A stretch of DNA of 64,000 bases from Hyphomonadaceae bacterium (GCA_022844475.1 JALHLR010000009.1:23604-87603), one strand, 5' to 3'. Shown: positions 22,836 through 31,590, counted from the first letter of the stretch. A program made the numbers and translations. Notes: generated by a model not told the origin, from the sequence alone.

Positions 22836-23522
22836 ATGCCGGTGGACCAGCCATCGCCACAACCGCCCCGCAAGCCGAGCGGCGTGCTGACCCGTCTGAG
22901 GAACTGGTTCCTCGCTGGCGCCGTCGTTGCTGCGCCTCTGGCGATCACGCTCTGGCTGATGTGGAGCGTTGTCGTCCTTGTCGACACGCACATCGTGCCG
23001 CTGATCCCGCGGGCGTGGAATCCCGAGACGTATCTCAGCGTCGAGCTACCCGGGCTCGGCATCATCACGGCCGTGATTTTCCTCACGTTGATAGGCGCGC
23101 TGATCACCAACCTGGCGGGTCAGCAGGCCTTGCGGCTTGGCGAACTTCTGCTTGCGCGCGTGCCGCTCGTGCGATCGATTTATTCTATCCTGAAGCAGGT
23201 GGTCGAGACGATCGCGTCGAACGATTCATCGTCGTTCAAGGAAGCCGTGTTGGTTGAGTATCCCGGCAAGGGGCTCTGGGTGATCGGCTTCATCACGAGC
23301 CGGACGCCGGATGCTGAAGTTCTCGCGCAAGCGCCGGATGTGATCGGCGTCCTGGTGCCGTCTTCGCCCAACCCCGCGATGGGGCAACTTGTGTTCGTAA
23401 CGCCCGAGCGGATCAGGCCGCTCAACATGCCGGTGGAGAAAGCCGCGAAGCTGGTCATCTCGTTCGGCATCCGCTCGGCTGATCAGGTCGAGGCCGGGCT
23501 GCGCGGCGTGCAAGGGAAGTAG
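22836..23522 (+). CDS. DUF502 family membrane protein
   Basis: The 228-residue protein has two clear membrane segments (about residues 24-48 and 70-95) followed by VPLVRSIYSILKQVVETI, KEAVLVEYPGKGLWVIGFITS and GVLVPSSPNPAMGQLVFV, the DUF502 pattern. The family is widespread in alphaproteobacteria and plants but its function is not established there; a membrane-associated role is inferred. It follows the cyclophilin pair on the same strand by 66 bases. Confidence 0.85.
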   Translation: MPVDQPSPQPPRKPSGVLTRLRNWFLAGAVVAAPLAITLWLMWSVVVLVDTHIVPLIPRAWNPETYLSVELPGLGIITAVIFLTLIGALITNLAGQQALRLGELLLARVPLVRSIYSILKQVVETIASNDSSSFKEAVLVEYPGKGLWVIGFITSRTPDAEVLAQAPDVIGVLVPSSPNPAMGQLVFVTPERIRPLNMPVEKAAKLVISFGIRSADQVEAGLRGVQGK

Positions 23523-23537
23523 GCGCTCAGAATGCGC

Positions 23538-24209
23538 CTAAGTGTTCTTCAGCATCCAGTCGCGCGTCACGTCGAGGATCTCGTCGAGGACTTCCGTATC
23601 CTTCCGGCCTGACTTTGCTGGCACGTGAAAGGAATGGTCGGCGTGGTCGACGAGATGCAGCCTCGCGCGTTTGCCAAGACCGGCGACGACCGGTTTCAGA
23701 AGGTGAGTCTCGGCCAGCGTATCTGCCGTTCCCTGAAGAAAGAGCATCGGCAGTTTCACTTTTGACAAGTGCTCCGCGCGGTCTGTACCCGGCTTCCCGG
23801 ACGGGTGGAGCGGCCAGGCGAAGAAGACGAGGCCGCGGACATCTGGCAGCGGATCTTCGGCCTGCGCCTGTGACGTCATGCGTCCACCGAAGGAACGGCC
23901 ACCGGTGAAGAGCGGAAGATCGCCTGCGAGCTTGCGGGCCTTGGCGACAGTTGCTCGGATCGCCGCGTGGGCGATGGCCGGACTGTCCGGACGTTTCGAG
24001 CCCTTCTCCATGTAGGGAAAGTTGAAACGTAGAACAGCGACGCCGCGTGTGGCGAGGCCTTCGGCGGTGGCGGACATGTGCTTGTGCGTCATGCCCGCGC
24101 CGGCGCCGTGGGCGAGGACCAGCAGGGCCTTTGCATCGCGCGTCTTGTCCAGCAGTGCGGAGACTTCGCCTGTGCCGTCGATGCGGATGGAGATGGGCTT
24201 GGCGGGCAT
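23538..24209 (-). CDS. Alpha/beta hydrolase, KANL3/Tex30-like
   Basis: The 223-residue protein has LLVLAHGAGAGM for the oxyanion region, FNFPYMEKGSKRPD, the nucleophile elbow GGRSFGGRM with the catalytic Ser, FLQGTADTLAE for the acid and HADHSFHV for the His. This matches the Tex30/KANL3-type hydrolases, usually annotated as dienelactone hydrolase-like. No signal peptide is present and the substrate is unknown. It lies directly downstream of recG (17-base gap), probably in the same transcript. Confidence 0.85.
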   Translation of the reverse strand: MPAKPISIRIDGTGEVSALLDKTRDAKALLVLAHGAGAGMTHKHMSATAEGLATRGVAVLRFNFPYMEKGSKRPDSPAIAHAAIRATVAKARKLAGDLPLFTGGRSFGGRMTSQAQAEDPLPDVRGLVFFAWPLHPSGKPGTDRAEHLSKVKLPMLFLQGTADTLAETHLLKPVVAGLGKRARLHLVDHADHSFHVPAKSGRKDTEVLDEILDVTRDWMLKNT

Positions 24210-24225
24210 GCGGGCAAGGCTCCGG

Positions 24226-26301
24226 TCAGTCGCTCTCGGCCATCATGTCTGCGATGCGAGGCGCGAAAAGATCGCGCGCGCGGCGGACGGCGACGCCGCG
24301 TGCGCCGGCGAGGGTGGGATCTGCCATCAGGACTGACTTGGCGTCGGTGCGCGCGGTCTCGATCAGGTTGGCGTCGCGCGCGAGTTCGAGAACGCGGAAG
24401 GCCGGCAGGCCGGACTGGCGGAGGCCGAGCAGATCGCCGGGGCCGCGGAGGCGGAAGTCGGCTTCAGCGATCTCGAACCCGTCGGTGGTCCTGCGAAGGA
24501 CGTCGAGGCGCTCCTTGCCGCTTTCGGTAAGTGGGGATTGGTAGAGCAGGAGGCAACTGGACGCTTTCTCGCCGCGGCCGACGCGGCCACGCAGCTGGTG
24601 AAGCTGGGCGAGGCCGAACTTCTCTGCGTGTTCGATCACCATGATGGTCGCTTCAGGGACATCGACGCCGACTTCGATGACGGTGGTGGCGACCAGGATG
24701 GGTGCTTCGCCGGTGCGGAGTTTTTCGAGTGCTGCATCGCGATCGTGCGCTGGCATGCGGCCGTGGACGAGTTCGACAGGCGCGTTGATGTAGCCCGCAA
24801 GAACATCGCGACGCTGGATGGCGGAAGCGTCTCCTGCGTCTTCGCTGTCGACAGCGGGACAGATCCAGAAGGCGCGTTCACCGCGATCGACGGCGCGGGA
24901 GACGGCATGGATCACGTCGTCGATCCGCGTCTCTGGGACAGCCGCAGTGACGACTTCCTGTCGGTTGGCGGGCTTTTCGCCGATCACGGAGATGTCGAGA
25001 TCGCCGTGGACGGCCAGCGCCATGGTGCGCGGGATCGGGGTTGCGCTCATGACCAGCATGTGGGGCGATGCGCCTTTGGCTGTGAGCTTGAGACGGTCGG
25101 CGACGCCGAAGCGATGCTGCTCGTCGATGACGACGAGCGAGAGTTCGGGCAGGTCGACGTCCGACTGGTAGAGCGCCTGCGTGCCGGAGAGGACCTGGAT
25201 CTTGCCGGCGCGGACATCGTTGAGGATGGCTTCGCGCGCTGCGCCCTTGTCGCGGCCTGTAAGAGCCGCGACGCGGATGCCGACAGGGGCGAGGAAGCGG
25301 CCGATGGCTTCGGCTTGCTGGCGCGCGAGAATTTCGGTTGGCGACATGAAGGCCGTGATGCCGCCGTCGGCAGAGACCTGTGCTGCAGCGAGGGCAGCGA
25401 CAAGCGTCTTGCCCGAGCCGACATCGCCCTGGATCATGCGGCGCATCGGGATGGGGCGGCCCATGTCGGCGGCAACGTCCTTGTAGGCATCCATCTGGGC
25501 GCGCGTCGGCTTGAAGGGAAGCGCGTCGACGATCTGCTTCTCGACGCCGACAGCGCGCGGGATCGGACGCGAATGGCGGCGTTCGCGGGCGAGGCGGGCC
25601 TGGCCCATCGCCATCTCACGGGCGAGGGCTTCGTCATAGGCGAGGCGCTGGCGTGCGGTTTCGAACCCGTCGGGATCGTAGACTTTTGGCTGGTGAAGCC
25701 GAAGCAGCGCTTGTTTGAAACCGGGCCAGTTGTTGCGCTTCATCAGGTGCGGATCGATCCACTCGTCGAGAGCGGGGATGCCTTCGAGCGCGGCCGACAT
25801 GAATTTGCGAATCTGCTTTGGCGTGATCGTCGCCGTCATCGGGTAGACGGGTTCGACTTCGGGGAGTTCGTCGTCCTTGTCCGGGCTGAGGACGTGATCG
25901 GGGTGGACGATCTGGCGGCCGCCCTGGAAGTCGCCAATCTTTCCCGAGGCGATGACCGTCTTGCCGATCTCGAAGGTCTTTTCGAGCCACTGACGGTTGG
26001 CGTGGAAGTAGGTCAGCGTGATGAAGCCGGTGTCGTCGCGCAGGCGGATGCGGGCAGGGAATTTCATGCGGGCGTGATCGATCTTGTCGACCGCGCCGGT
26101 GATGGTGGCGATCTCGCCGACCTGGACTTCTTCGATGGTGGCCCGGTTGCGGCGATCGATCCAGCTGACGGGCAGGTGGAAGATCAGGTCGAGCCATGTC
26201 TCGCCGCCGATCAGTCGGGCCAGAACGGGACGCAGTTTCGAGCCGACGCCGGGGAGGCTCGACAGGTCATTGTAGAAGGGGAAGAGGACGGGGTCGCGCA
26301 T
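24226..26301 (-). CDS. recG: ATP-dependent DNA helicase RecG
   Basis: RecG reverses stalled replication forks and branch-migrates recombination intermediates. The 691-residue protein has the N-terminal wedge/OB domain (about 1-260), motif I GDVGSGKTLVAA, motif II DEQHRFG, motif III SATPIPRTMA, and motif VI HQLRGRVGRG with a C-terminal TRG region. The ATG at 26301 is used because RecG homology starts at MRDPVLFPFYNDLSSLPGVG; the longer open frame upstream has no RecG-like sequence. An overlapping 592-codon antisense frame is a composition shadow. Confidence 0.95.
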   Translation of the reverse strand: MRDPVLFPFYNDLSSLPGVGSKLRPVLARLIGGETWLDLIFHLPVSWIDRRNRATIEEVQVGEIATITGAVDKIDHARMKFPARIRLRDDTGFITLTYFHANRQWLEKTFEIGKTVIASGKIGDFQGGRQIVHPDHVLSPDKDDELPEVEPVYPMTATITPKQIRKFMSAALEGIPALDEWIDPHLMKRNNWPGFKQALLRLHQPKVYDPDGFETARQRLAYDEALAREMAMGQARLARERRHSRPIPRAVGVEKQIVDALPFKPTRAQMDAYKDVAADMGRPIPMRRMIQGDVGSGKTLVAALAAAQVSADGGITAFMSPTEILARQQAEAIGRFLAPVGIRVAALTGRDKGAAREAILNDVRAGKIQVLSGTQALYQSDVDLPELSLVVIDEQHRFGVADRLKLTAKGASPHMLVMSATPIPRTMALAVHGDLDISVIGEKPANRQEVVTAAVPETRIDDVIHAVSRAVDRGERAFWICPAVDSEDAGDASAIQRRDVLAGYINAPVELVHGRMPAHDRDAALEKLRTGEAPILVATTVIEVGVDVPEATIMVIEHAEKFGLAQLHQLRGRVGRGEKASSCLLLYQSPLTESGKERLDVLRRTTDGFEIAEADFRLRGPGDLLGLRQSGLPAFRVLELARDANLIETARTDAKSVLMADPTLAGARGVAVRRARDLFAPRIADMMAESD

Positions 26302-26858
26302 CTTCAAGGATGCTAGCTGTTTTGGCGCGCGAGGGGGAGGGCGCGCGTACGTGATCCCTGCTGCGGGACGGCGGGGTTTGTGTGGTTGGGGTGCGCTGCT
26401 GGCTAGGCGTGCGCTGGGTTTGTCATCCCACGTCCTTCGACAAGCGCAGGATGAACGGGGGAGGCGCCGCGCCGACGGTGCGCGCTGCGGGCGCAGGTCA
26501 GGCGGGGGTCGTTTGCGAGCCCACGCGATGCGCCAACCGAGAGTCTCGGCACACGGCCGAGAGTGACTCCGTGAGTTCGGTGGTATTCCTTTTGGAGATG
26601 ATTGCCGGACGACGCCTGTGGCAGGTCTGCATGCATGCTTTCCATGGGCCAATCACGAGGAGTGCGGTTGAAGGCCGTCCCGGGCGTTCCACGGCGCCTT
26701 GCGCCAGGCTCACGACAAGCGTCAGCACCGCTTGCAGCAAGAGCTCTGGAGGCGGCAGGGTCACCACTGCGCATGAGGCGGTTCGTGGAGCTACCATGTG
26801 GGGCAGCATGCGGTCGCAAACACCCCCGCCGATTTCACGCTGCTGTTTACCTCAAGTC
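26302..26858. other. Non-coding stretch upstream of recG and asd
   Basis: No frame here shows recognisable protein sequence; the open frames are those expected at this GC content. It contains a REP-like inverted repeat at 26423-26454. The minus strand should hold the recG promoter. Confidence 0.4.
26423..26454. repeat. REP-like inverted repeat
   Basis: TCATCC (26423-26428) and GGATGA (26449-26454) flank a loop with a second pair, TCCT and AGGA. Short elements containing CCTTCGACAAGCGCAGGATGA-type sequence are recurrent intergenic repeats in many proteobacteria. A genome-wide copy count is needed to confirm it here. Confidence 0.4.
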
Positions 26859-26937
26859 TTTTGGGGAAATGTTTGAAATCGTGCGGGAAGATTTCTGACT
26901 TTCCCCCAAACCCGGCGCCATTCCGGACCGCGGCGCC
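26859..26937 (+). ncRNA. Structured intergenic element, candidate RNA
   Basis: TTTGGGGAAA (26860-26869) pairs with TTTCCCCCAAA (26900-26910) apart from one bulged C, and encloses a perfect GAAATC/GATTTC stem (26875-26880 and 26890-26895). A second hairpin, GGCGCC at 26914-26919 and 26932-26937, follows. The nested stems suggest a small RNA or terminator-like structure. No known family is recognised and the strand is uncertain. Confidence 0.3.
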
Positions 26938-27014
26938 GCTGTGCCAGGCGCTGGCGTGCGGAGAGGTTAAGTTTGCTACGGAGGGGCCTGAACCGTGCTT
27001 TTATTTGCACGGAT

Positions 27015-27042
27015 TGACCTTGGGGGGGGACCCGCGTAGAAG
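27015..27042 (+). promoter_or_regulatory. Candidate promoter for the asd leader
   Basis: TTGACC (27015-27020) and TAGAAG (27037-27042) are 16 bases apart, a fair match to alphaproteobacterial housekeeping promoters. Transcription would begin near 27050, almost at the ATG of the small leader frame at 27052. The inverted repeat CCGTGC/GCACGG (26993-26998, 27007-27012) sits just upstream and could be an operator. Confidence 0.4.
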
Positions 27043-27051
27043 CTCGGCCCC

Positions 27052-27132
27052 ATGCAACGTTCGTTTTTCAAGCGCTATTGGAAGACCATTACCCCGACGG
27101 GGCTGATGGCGCGCTTGGCTTTTACGAACTAG
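27052..27132 (+). CDS. Candidate 26-residue leader peptide upstream of asd
   Basis: An ATG at 27052 opens a 26-codon frame ending at TAG 27130, within the 160 bases before asd. The peptide starts MQRSFFKRYW and contains KTITPTGLM at residues 11-19, a cluster of Lys, Thr, Ile and Met, the end products of the aspartate pathway that asd feeds. No strong Shine-Dalgarno precedes it, and the candidate promoter would place the transcript start only 1-3 bases upstream, making the message nearly leaderless. Codons in the cluster overlap a segment that can pair in alternative ways with downstream RNA. The frame is seen directly; the leader role is inferred. Confidence 0.4.
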   Translation: MQRSFFKRYWKTITPTGLMARLAFTN

Positions 27133-27214
27133 CCAGAAGCCCGCCGACCAGCCCCGCCGGACAACGGATGGGGCAGAGATCGCCCCGTCTCCCGGCTCAA
27201 GAGGAGACTACCCC
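27133..27214 (+). promoter_or_regulatory. Candidate attenuator / Shine-Dalgarno sequestering hairpins of asd
   Basis: Mutually exclusive pairings are visible: GGGGCTG 27099-27105 with CAGCCCC 27149-27155; CCCC 27152-27155 with GGGG 27170-27173; and GGGGC 27170-27174 with GCCCC 27182-27186. Next to the last, GTCTCC 27187-27192 pairs perfectly with GGAGAC 27203-27208, burying the asd ribosome site GAGGAG (27201-27206). Ribosome position on the small frame could select between states. Confidence 0.45.
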
Positions 27215-28264
27215 GTGACCCAGGCCAGCCAGACCGCAGAGCGTAGCTCCAGCGCGGATGTTGGTACGAAGACCGTCGCCGTGGTTGGTGCGACAGGCGC
27301 TGTTGGCGCAGAGATGCTGCGCTGCCTCGAGGAGTCGCGCTTTCCGACGGGCACGCTGAAGGCGTTCGCGTCCGAGCGTTCGGCTGGCAAGCGGTTCAAG
27401 TTCCGCGGCAAGGACGTCGAGATGCAGGTGCTGACGGAGGATGCCTTCGCCGGCTGCGATGTCGTGTTGTTTGCCTCCGAGAGCGACATCTCCAAGCAGT
27501 ATGTGCCGATCGCAGCACAGGCGGGGGCTTATGCCATCGACAACTCTTCGGCGTTCCGGATGGACGCTTCGGTGCCGCTGGTAGTGCCCGAGGTGAATGG
27601 CGAACTGATCTCGCCGGCGCAGAAGGTCTACGCCAACCCGAACTGCGTTGCGGCGATCATGGTCATGGCGCTGTGGCCGCTGCACCAGGCAGGCAGGCTG
27701 ATGCGCGTGATTGCGTCGACCTACCAGTCAGCTTCGGGCGCGGGGCGGCCAGCGATGGACGAGCTGGAGGAATCGACGCGCGCATACCTGAAAGGCGAGG
27801 CATATGCGCCGAAGGTTCTGCCGCATCCATATGCCTTCAACCTGTTCAGCCATAACACTGCCATCGGCGCGGACGGCTATAACGGCGAAGAGCAGAAGGT
27901 TGTGGCCGAGCTGCGCAAGATCATGGGGCTGCCGCAGCTGCGCGTTGGAGTGACCTGCGTGCGTGTGCCCGTGCTGCGGGCGCACTCGATGGCGATCACG
28001 GCGGAGTTTGACTCGAAGGTGTCGGTGGATGCGGCGCGGGCGCTCCTGTCCGGGGCACCGGGTGTGAAGGTTGTCGACGATCGCGAGAAGAACCACTTCC
28101 CGATGCCGATTGAATCGGGCGGGCAGAATGATGTGCTGGTGGGACGGATCCGTGAGGATATCTCGGACCCGACAGGGCATTCGCTGGCCCTGTTCATTTC
28201 AGGCGATCAGCTGCTGAAGGGCGCGGCCCTGAACGCGGTCCAGATCGCGGAACGTCTTGCTTAG
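27215..28264 (+). CDS. asd: Aspartate-semialdehyde dehydrogenase
   Basis: Asd reduces aspartyl phosphate to aspartate semialdehyde with NADPH, the branch point to lysine/diaminopimelate, threonine, methionine and isoleucine. The 349-residue protein has an 18-residue variable N-terminus, then VAVVGATGAVGAEML for NADP, IDNSSAFRMD and VYANPNC with catalytic Cys144. STYQSASGAGRPAMDEL and RVPVLRAHSM follow the family. It starts at GTG 27215, 8 bases after GAGGAG. Because diaminopimelate feeds peptidoglycan, it also links to the cell-wall genes. The upstream 160 bases look regulatory. Confidence 0.96.
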   Translation: MTQASQTAERSSSADVGTKTVAVVGATGAVGAEMLRCLEESRFPTGTLKAFASERSAGKRFKFRGKDVEMQVLTEDAFAGCDVVLFASESDISKQYVPIAAQAGAYAIDNSSAFRMDASVPLVVPEVNGELISPAQKVYANPNCVAAIMVMALWPLHQAGRLMRVIASTYQSASGAGRPAMDELEESTRAYLKGEAYAPKVLPHPYAFNLFSHNTAIGADGYNGEEQKVVAELRKIMGLPQLRVGVTCVRVPVLRAHSMAITAEFDSKVSVDAARALLSGAPGVKVVDDREKNHFPMPIESGGQNDVLVGRIREDISDPTGHSLALFISGDQLLKGAALNAVQIAERLA

Positions 28265-28362
28265 GTTCGTAGAGTAGAGCGTGTGTTATGCGTAACGACC
28301 GGATTGATGCGGGCTTTGGCGATGTGCAGACACGCGCGGGTTCGATTGGAGCAGGCGGCGAC

Positions 28363-29745
28363 ATGAGCCCTTCGGATGGATCAAGCGTTGGGCCTGCTGG
28401 CTGGTCTCCCGATAGCTGGCGGCGGAAGCCAGCCATGCATATTCCAGCTGACTACCCGGACATGGACAAGCTGGCGGCTGTCGAGAAACAGCTGACCAGC
28501 TATCCGCCGCTGGTGTTTGCGGGCGAAGCCCGGACACTGATGGCGCGGCTGGGCGATGTTGCCGAGGGCAAGGCCTTCCTGTTGCAGGGCGGCGATTGTG
28601 CCGAGAGCTTCAAGGAGTTCCATCCGAACAATATCCGCGACACGTTCCGCCTGATCCTGCAGATGGCGGTGGTGCTGACATTCGCCGGTAAGAAATCGGT
28701 GGTGAAGGTCGGGCGGATTGCTGGGCAGTTCGCCAAGCCGCGTTCAGCGCCGACAGAGACGATCGATGGCGTGACGCTGCCGAGCTATCGCGGTGACAAT
28801 ATCAACGGAATGGAATTCACGGCCGAGGCGCGGACGCCCGATCCGCAGCGCTTGCTTCAGGCCTATCTGCAATCTGCGGCCACTCTGAACCTGCTGCGCG
28901 CGTTTGCGCAGGGCGGCTACGCCAGCCTCGACAACATCCATCGCTGGATGCTGGGGTTTGTGGAAGCCTCCCCGACCGCCGACCGGTATCGCGCGATGGC
29001 GGCGCGGATCACCGACGCGATGGAGTTCATGGAGTCGTGCGGCATCACGCCGGAGACGACGCCAGCGCTGTCGCAGACAGATTTCTACACTAGCCACGAG
29101 GCGCTGCTGCTCGGCTACGAGCAGGCAATGACACGCGAGGATTCGACACGGCCGGGCGAGTTCTATGACACGTCGGCGCACATGATCTGGATCGGCGACC
29201 GCACGCGGCAGCCGGATGGCGCGCATGTCGAGTTCTGTCGTGGCGTGCGCAATCCAATTGGCCTGAAGTGCGGGCCTAGCCTTCCGTCTGACGAACTGCT
29301 GCGACTGATCGACATTCTGAACCCGGACAACATTCCGGGGCGGCTGACGCTGATTGCGCGCTTCGGCTCGGACAAGGTTGCTGACGGTCTGCCCAAGCTG
29401 GTGCGCGCGGTCCAGGGCGGCGGGCGCAAGGTGGTGTGGTCGTCCGACCCCATGCACGGCAACATGGAAAAGACGGCGAGCGGTTACAAGACGCGGCCGT
29501 TCGAGCGCATCCTGAAGGAAGTGAACGACTTCATCGACGTCGTCGAAAGCGAAGGCGCGCATGCGGGCGGCATCCATCTCGAGATGACCGGGCAGGACGT
29601 GACCGAATGCACCGGCGGCGGTCGCGAGATCACGGCGATGGAGCTGCAGGACCGCTATCACACGCATTGCGATCCGCGTCTCAACAACGAGCAGGCGCTG
29701 GAGCTGTCGTTCCAGCTGGCCGAGAAGCTGGCGGCGAAGCGGTAG
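28363..29745 (+). CDS. 3-deoxy-7-phosphoheptulonate synthase, class II
   Basis: The enzyme condenses phosphoenolpyruvate and erythrose 4-phosphate, the first step toward chorismate. It is the plant/actinobacterial-type class II family: [55 protein letters not shown], and [19 protein letters not shown] near the C-terminus. The start at ATG 28363 gives 460 residues, close to the family length. A start at 28288 adds 25 residues that resemble no DAHP synthase. It follows asd by 98 bases and may share its transcript. Confidence 0.94.
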   Translation: MSPSDGSSVGPAGWSPDSWRRKPAMHIPADYPDMDKLAAVEKQLTSYPPLVFAGEARTLMARLGDVAEGKAFLLQGGDCAESFKEFHPNNIRDTFRLILQMAVVLTFAGKKSVVKVGRIAGQFAKPRSAPTETIDGVTLPSYRGDNINGMEFTAEARTPDPQRLLQAYLQSAATLNLLRAFAQGGYASLDNIHRWMLGFVEASPTADRYRAMAARITDAMEFMESCGITPETTPALSQTDFYTSHEALLLGYEQAMTREDSTRPGEFYDTSAHMIWIGDRTRQPDGAHVEFCRGVRNPIGLKCGPSLPSDELLRLIDILNPDNIPGRLTLIARFGSDKVADGLPKLVRAVQGGGRKVVWSSDPMHGNMEKTASGYKTRPFERILKEVNDFIDVVESEGAHAGGIHLEMTGQDVTECTGGGREITAMELQDRYHTHCDPRLNNEQALELSFQLAEKLAAKR

Positions 29746-29817
29746 GGGCGCCTGGTCGTCCACGCTCGTCGCGATCATCGTTAGGCCGAGCGGTCGCCCT
29801 TTGTGAAAGGCCAGCCT

Positions 29818-30180
29818 ATGCGTTGGGTCATTGGACCGTTGTTACTTGCATTCGCCGCCTGCGAAGAGCCGCCGCCACCGCCGACTCTGGTGGAAGTGCC
29901 CGCGCAATACCTTGGTGACTGGGACGAGAACGTCGGCGCTTGCGCTCAGGGCGGGCCCAATGCGGTCACGGTGACGCCGACTGAAGTTTTGATGGAAGAC
30001 ACGAAGGTGGCCGTCACCGGCGTGGCGCCGGATGGAGAGACTGCTGCGCGTGTGCTCGGGCGTTTCACCGGGCCGGGACAGGAATGGGACGGGTCGATCC
30101 GCCTGGAGATTTCTGCCGACGGACGCGAACTGAACGTTGTCAGCGGTGCGATGATCGTGCCGCGCGTTAAGTGTCCGTAG
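29818..30180 (+). CDS. Small lipoprotein, unknown function
   Basis: The 120-residue product begins MRWVIGPLLLAFAACEEPPPPP, a lipoprotein signal with the lipobox AFAAC. The mature part has YLGDWDENVGACAQG and ends PRVKCP; the two cysteines may be linked. AAAGG lies 7 bases before the ATG, supporting this start over the GTG at 29803. No family is recognised. It is the first of three consecutive small exported proteins. Confidence 0.65.
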   Translation: MRWVIGPLLLAFAACEEPPPPPTLVEVPAQYLGDWDENVGACAQGGPNAVTVTPTEVLMEDTKVAVTGVAPDGETAARVLGRFTGPGQEWDGSIRLEISADGRELNVVSGAMIVPRVKCP

Positions 30181-30262
30181 GCCGTGATGTGGCGCGGTGG
30201 ACTTGAGGGCCAGCCGGGCGTATGGCGGACACCGGTCAGGATGGTCTGCAGGAGCAGCGCGC

Positions 30263-30730
30263 ATGGTTCGGATTGCAATCGGGACGCTGGCGTTTGCTGT
30301 AGTCGCGGCGTGCAGCTCAGCCCCCACCGCGCAGACGTCGCAGCAGAAGATGGTCGGCAAATGGACCTGCGCGACGGACACCGACAATATCGTCATCAGC
30401 GGCGTGTTCGACTACCGCGCTGATGGGCTGGCGACGAGTTCCTCGAAAATCGAAGTGGACGCAGGCGCGGTGAAGATTTCGCTGACGTCGGACGCGGATT
30501 CGACCTGGGGCTTCAACGCGGATGGGACGATGACCGAAAAGGTCACGGCGATGAAGCTGACGTCGGCCAAGATGGGCGGACAGGACATGGACAAGGACAT
30601 GGTCGACTCGCTGGTGCAGCCGATGATCGACGGCGTGGTGGGGGAGTCCTCGACGACGACGGTCACGTTTGGTGAGAATTCCTTCGTCTCGACCACCGAG
30701 GACGGCATCGTCACGACCTGCAAGCGCTAG
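30263..30730 (+). CDS. Small lipoprotein, unknown function
   Basis: The 155-residue product starts MVRIAIGTLAFAVVAACSS, a clear lipobox signal, 8 bases after AGGAG. The mature part begins MVGKWTCATDTDN and ends with GIVTTCKR. The pattern of a GKWTC opening and a terminal TxCxR is shared with the next gene, suggesting tandem duplication followed by divergence. No enzymatic motif is visible. The longer in-frame start at 30197 lacks a signal-like N-terminus and is rejected. Confidence 0.7.
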   Translation: MVRIAIGTLAFAVVAACSSAPTAQTSQQKMVGKWTCATDTDNIVISGVFDYRADGLATSSSKIEVDAGAVKISLTSDADSTWGFNADGTMTEKVTAMKLTSAKMGGQDMDKDMVDSLVQPMIDGVVGESSTTTVTFGENSFVSTTEDGIVTTCKR

Positions 30731-30755
30731 GGACGATTTCAACGGGGACCAGGAA

Positions 30756-31208
30756 ATGCTGAAACTGTTCGCAACTGCGACGCTATCGTGCATGCTCGCC
30801 GGGGCGGCGTTTGCTCAGACGCCGTCGTCAGGCGCACAGCTAACCGGCGGAACCTGGGTGTGCAGCGCTGTAACTGATGGGCTGAACGTCATCTCCAAGC
30901 AGAGCTACGCGGCCGATGGAACGAGCACGATGATGCTGATGGTGTTCGGCGAGGCGGACGGTGCGAACATCAGGATTGTCGCGGAAGGCGTCGGTACGTG
31001 GAATCTCGTCGGCGATCGTCTCGATGAGATCCTGTCGCGGATGACGGCGACCTATGCCGAGATTGGCGGCAACGGGGCATTGGAGATCGCGCAGAACATG
31101 CTCGACGGTTCGATGGTAAACGTCACGCTGACCAACACCGCCACTTTCGCTGGACCCACGCTGCATCTTGTCGATGTTGACAAGGTCGTGACGGACTGCG
31201 CGCGGTAG
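30756..31208 (+). CDS. Exported protein, probable paralogue of the preceding lipoprotein
   Basis: The 150-residue product has a cleavable signal peptide (LSCMLAGAAFAQTPS) instead of a lipobox. The mature part opens GGTWVCSAVTDG and ends KVVTDCAR, mirroring the GKWTC and TTCKR ends of the preceding gene, so a disulfide between the two ends is likely. Overall length and strand pattern are similar. GGGGA precedes the ATG by 7 bases. Function is unknown. Confidence 0.7.
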   Translation: MLKLFATATLSCMLAGAAFAQTPSSGAQLTGGTWVCSAVTDGLNVISKQSYAADGTSTMMLMVFGEADGANIRIVAEGVGTWNLVGDRLDEILSRMTATYAEIGGNGALEIAQNMLDGSMVNVTLTNTATFAGPTLHLVDVDKVVTDCAR

Positions 31209-31212
31209 GTGT

Positions 31213-31590
31213 TTGGACAAGCCGCGCGTGGATGAGCTGATGGCCAAGAAGTTCAAGTTGAAGGCCGAGGACATCAAGCCGCTCGCCATGGGGCGCGGGG
31301 CGTGCATCGCCACCGACATGATCACGCGTCACGGCAAGCGCGTGGGCTTCATGTATCGCGAGAAACCGGAGACCGCGCAGGACAGCGGCTGGCGTTTCAT
31401 GTCGGGCCTGGAGGACCAGGATTACATGGACGAGGCGGAAAACCACGGCATCTATGACGTGAACACGATTGCCAACTATGACCCTACGATAATTCCGCTG
31501 CTGGACGAGCCCCAGGGCGCGGCTTTTGAACGGGTGCCGGGCGCGGCGAGATTCCGGCCTGTTGACGACTGGGCGCCGTCGGAGGATTAA
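31213..31590 (+). CDS. DUF2185 domain-containing protein
   Basis: The 125-residue protein carries the DUF2185 pattern: ACIATDMITRHGKRVGFMYRE, DSGWRFMSGLEDQDYMD, GIYDVNTIANYDPTIIPLLD and a terminal AFER. This family (Imm33-related) often appears as an immunity-like protein in toxin loci, but no toxin is adjacent here and the protein may be a housekeeping orphan. TTG 31213 lies 4 bases after the preceding stop; ATG 31240 is an alternative start. Confidence 0.8.
   Translation: MDKPRVDELMAKKFKLKAEDIKPLAMGRGACIATDMITRHGKRVGFMYREKPETAQDSGWRFMSGLEDQDYMDEAENHGIYDVNTIANYDPTIIPLLDEPQGAAFERVPGAARFRPVDDWAPSED

Noticed and set aside
24538..26316. 592-codon frame antisense to recG
   Set aside because: It has no protein motif and mirrors recG codon composition; a common artefact in GC-rich DNA.
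26382..26876. 164-codon frame in the 900-base gap
   Set aside because: Biased composition, no motif, overlaps other open frames of similar length in several phases.
27133..27214. Lysine riboswitch for asd
   Set aside because: The segment is too short and lacks the conserved L-box core; the pairing is better explained by simple competing stems.
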